From Entrophospora sp. SA101 (taxonomy: Eukaryota; Glomeromycota; Glomeromycetes; Entrophosporales; Entrophosporaceae), in contig CAUDNR010001680.1 in NCBI GenBank assembly GCA_958430865.1, positions 1 to 64,000 of the forward strand: a stretch of 64,000 nucleotides of DNA, in the 5' to 3' direction. Positions within the stretch are counted from its first letter, which is position 1, and each line of letters opens with the position of its first letter. The notes below the pieces were generated by a model that saw only the letters and a program-made list of their open reading frames with translations, did not search any database and was not told the origin of the DNA. A program made the translations under genes and the position numbers. Below are positions 60,901 to 64,000 of this stretch, in pieces.

Positions 60901-61572
60901 TAATATATATAAAGAAATTACTGTTATCTTAGCCCTGCCGATCTTACATGTATAAAAAATCCCGGTTGATGTATGTTGATCATTTTGTGTGAATCGCGAT
61001 TGTGCTTAATTTCCGTTTCGGCGGGAAAAATATCGAGATAATAATAATAAAGATTACATACATCATTTCGAAGCTAGAATTTTTCCATCAGCTTGCTTCT
61101 AAAAGGGATTGATTGATCCGCTTTTTTCTTTTGTACATGATAAAAAGAGAGACAAATTAACACCTGAATGTGATTTAAATTGGTGTGTGTTTATTTTAAT
61201 TACGAATTAAAATGTCCAAAAAATACCAACAATGATAAGATTACAACAATTGATTGTGATGGAAATATGGGAGGCGAAAATGATAATGAAAGTTGATAAA
61301 TAGAAAGTGGTGAAGAAAAAGGTGATATTCTAAATTCTTTTAAAAAAAATGCACTGCATTATGCGCACGCAGTTTCCCATCTCTAGGAAGAATGAGTTCG
61401 CTGGAATACAGATCATTATTAAAAAATTTTCTATAAATTAACGAATATTCATTATATTATACTTTAAAGTTAATTATTCTATATGTGGTCATTACTATTT
61501 GCTGATAATTTTGTTTTGTTTTCAAATCACTATTCATACAGATGGATATATATATATTTATATTTATATTTA
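57953..61572. other. 3.6-kb gene-free region
   Basis: No gene recognised on either strand; stops are frequent and no splice-linked coding pattern appears. Base composition is slightly richer in G+C (about 58100-60500) than ordinary intergenic DNA here, as expected of decayed insertions. GGTTCGGATTCGGCTTTTCC with a near repeat GGTTCGGATTTCGGCTT at 58132-58168 is a short local duplication. Confidence 0.4.
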
Positions 61573-61604
61573 TTAACAATCATCTATAACGAATCTTGTT
61601 TCAG

Positions 61605-61641
<37 letters not shown>

Positions 61642-63327
61642 ACGTGGCGAAGAAGGATTTAACTTGTCCCTTGCAACTACTATAAATTTTATATTATATA
61701 AAATGTAATTTAACAACAATAGCAACGACATAATATGTAACAATAATAATGATATAATAATATATTGAGTAACTTACTGGCTTCATATAAACCTTTATCA
61801 AAGTTTTTATAAATTATAAAACTTAAAATCCAAGTTATCTATATAACGTTAATGCATCCGTAATTAGTAAATGAATGAATTTAACTGTTTTTATTTATTA
61901 GATTGCAAAAACTTACCAGTGACATCAAAACAGCCAACACAGCTATACAACATAGAATATATTATTTATATTAATACTGTTACGACGACGATTAATAACA
62001 TTGATTAAATTTTTTAAAAACAAAACTTACTAAAGATTATGAAAAAATACCAAGAAAGCTTTGAACTGATGATATATTTAAAAATAAATACGTAATCAGA
62101 AATTACAGCTGTCCACACGACCAAAAAGACTATCATTCCTAGTTTATACTCAAACTTGGACTTCAAATAAAAGACTAAATAAATAAATATCTACTGCTTA
62201 AATTCATCAGTAAAAAACCATACCGATAATAAATATACTACTTACTGAAAAATAAACCAATAATTCTAACACGATAATTAAAATTGTAATAGTTTTGTGA
62301 AAATATAGGAATATTTTTGGCACATGGTAACGATTACTTTGTTCTTCCTCATCATCGTAAAATGACATCCATGCCTCAACGGCAAATACCAACAAAAAAA
62401 AAATATCAAGTTTTAAAAATATTATAAATACAAGAAAATTTTTATACATTCTATAAAATAACAGAACATATTGTTAATAATAAAGTAATGATAATCAATT
62501 AATTCTGCTTATTTCTTTACTTGCCTTTGAATTTGAGTATTCCCGCCGATTTTCTTATAAATCTTCCAACCGAAATGTTGATATAATTTATAAGCAAAAA
62601 TTCCCATTAATAATGAAAAAGTTAACAGTATAGCAACTAAAGGCACGTCATATATTTTATAATCAAATTCTCTTATAGGATGATTAGTACATTCATTTTT
62701 AAAATCTTTATACCATTTAGAAACAATCAATATTTGTCCCTGAAATAAATAGATAATTAAATTAATATTTGATTGAATTGATTGAAATTAAAATTAAAAG
62801 CAAAAGTTAAAATAAATCATCTTACAGCTCCATAAGCAGAACATATAAAATTTGTTATTGCTATAGTTATTACTTGAATCGTATTTTGATCATAAATCTA
62901 ATATTTAATAATTGATAACTAATATTTAATATTTTAATATTTAACATTAATAAAATAATAATAATCCTTACTGCATCAAGACAAAAGAATAATTGAAAAA
63001 TCTGAAATATTATAAAGAATAAATTCTCTCCCACTATTCTCTCCATTCTTTCCACTGAACCCAACGACTGACAGGTAGTACCATACTTTTCAAGTTCAGT
63101 GGATATATCGTAATTACGTTGATATACTCTTATGGTTAACACTATTCCAATTATTGCTTGAATTATCGATGTGCATGTAAATAATTGTGACCACAAACAT
63201 TCATTAATTCTTTTCCACTGTCAATTACAAGAAGAAAGATGTTAGTATCCGCAGTAGTAATATAATAAAAATCAGGTTAGTTTAAAACTTTTACCCAGGT
63301 TATAAACCATTTTTTAATTGTGATCAT
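61573..63327 (-). CDS. Multi-pass membrane protein, UPF0658 (Golgi) type
   Basis: An integral membrane protein of unknown biochemical role; S. pombe relatives are placed in the Golgi. The start at 63327 gives MITIKKWFITW, spliced in phase (exon end 63295) to WKRINECLWSQLFTCTSIIQ. About seven or eight hydrophobic segments follow: AIIGIVLTIRVY, LFFIIFQIFQLFFCLDAV, VPLVAILLTFSLLMGIFAYK, ILKLDIFFLLVFAVEAW, TITILIIVLELLVYFSVS, MIVFLVVWTAVIS and AVLAVLMSLITWILSFIIYK. The segment YQHFGWKIYKKIGGNTQIQR is the most family-specific (AWKLYxEFGWxIYKxIGAD). The tail VARDKLNPSSPR is followed by 12 Asn and TETRFVIDDC, stop 61573-61575. Family recognition is from memory of the conserved FGWKIYK segment. Confidence 0.8.
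61606..61641 (-). repeat. Coding (AAC)12 microsatellite
   Basis: Twelve perfect GTT units on the plus strand, read as 12 Asn in the C-terminal tail of the membrane protein. Pure repeats of this length usually vary between isolates. Confidence 0.85.
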
Positions 63328-64000
63328 TTTTTAAATAAAAATTTGTTTAAATTTAAAAAAATTTTTTAAACATGTATGTATGTATATAATAACATTGTAT
63401 TGGTGGATTGTTAATTTCTTCAATAAAAATACACGATACACAATTAATTATGCAAATTCTTACTGCATATGGGCATGTTGCATTTTTTTAAGAACAAAAG
63501 CAGGGGTAGCCCAATTTGACAGATATAAATAAATAAAGTTTTACAATATCTTAATCATATATGCATGGATTATGATAAATTTCGGTAAAGTTTTTCCAAA
63601 AAAAAAACTTATTTTTGTTTGTTTGTTTTATTAATAACATTATAAATCACAAAGTTGCACGACATGATGTGAACTCAATTCTTATTATTAAAAGATATCG
63701 GTTCGGCATATTCCTTTTCTAATTTGGTCGCATATGTATCCAATGTAAGTAAATATTTAAATAGATTTTCTTGCTAATCAAAAGAATTATGCATTTCCTG
63801 AAAAAAAACCATTAAAGAATTTTTTAATATTAGGTAATTATCAATTGGTTGTGCAAATAAATCCTTCTGTGGTTTGTGATCATAACAATGATGCGCAATA
63901 GTAATTGACAACTAAATCATAATTTTGTTGAAAATAGTTTTTTGATTCTTTAAATATATATATTTAAAAATCAAAGTAATCATTAATTATAAATTATATA
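63328..64000. other. Intergenic region at the window end
   Basis: AT-rich with no recognised gene; probably promoter-side flank of the membrane protein gene. Confidence 0.35.

Overview
The window is AT-rich eukaryotic DNA with small, intron-dense genes (introns mostly about 60-130 bp, GT-AG), long Asn/Ser/Gln runs in proteins, and intergenic space full of decayed repeats. The gene set (fungal-type monofunctional mRNA guanylyltransferase, UPF0658-type Golgi membrane protein, GSK3, Nhp6-like HMG protein) and the style of the wreckage (TKL-type kinase scraps, BTB-BACK scraps, hAT- and pogo-type MITEs) point to a fungus, most likely an arbuscular mycorrhizal fungus close to Rhizophagus (Glomeromycotina). 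That placement is inference from recalled family patterns, not a search.

Layout. 1-6.1 kb: repeat-rich, with one lineage-type gene of unknown function (2944-4249) that carries a 143-bp hAT-type MITE with an 8-bp target duplication inside its reading frame. 6.1-7.2 kb: universal stress protein (minus). 8.7-13.2 kb: complete but divergent cullin (minus). 13.7-14.3 kb: degenerate tandem array. 14.8-16.6 kb: membrane-anchored GDSL phospholipase B (minus). 16.9-17.7 kb: long inverted repeat and a kinase pseudogene. 17.8-19.6 kb: ethanolamine-phosphate cytidylyltransferase (plus). 20-22 kb: decayed mobile-element gene. 22.3-22.9 kb: TFIIIA-like C2H2 zinc-finger protein (minus). 24.5-25.4 kb: mitochondrial-type rhodanese (minus). 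25.9-26.2 kb: broken fragment of condensin SMC4. 26.8-31.6 kb: DEAH helicase of the TDRD9/Spindle-E type (minus). 32.4 kb: tiny intronless gene ending in a CaaX box, resembling an a-factor-type mating pheromone precursor. 33.5-35.5 kb: mRNA capping guanylyltransferase (plus). 35.5-37.3 kb: MITEs. 37.9-39.9 kb: mitochondrial citrate synthase (plus). 41.3-43.4 kb: GSK3 kinase (minus). 44.3-45.1 kb: HMG-box protein (minus). 45.7-48.0 kb: TMEM62-like metallophosphoesterase (minus). 48-56.4 kb: transposon territory with two 1.8-kb direct copies 3.0 kb apart. 56.7-58.0 kb: Ser/Lys-rich, possibly Aven-like gene (plus). 58-61.5 kb: no gene seen. 61.6-63.3 kb: UPF0658-type membrane protein (minus).

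The intact genes are single-copy housekeeping or regulatory genes with no operon-like logic. The most notable item is the 36-codon CaaX peptide gene at 32437-32547: it is richer in G+C than its surroundings, has a CA-rich leader and an upstream TATA box, and looks like a lipid-modified pheromone precursor. If confirmed it would be evidence for mating machinery in a lineage with no observed sex.
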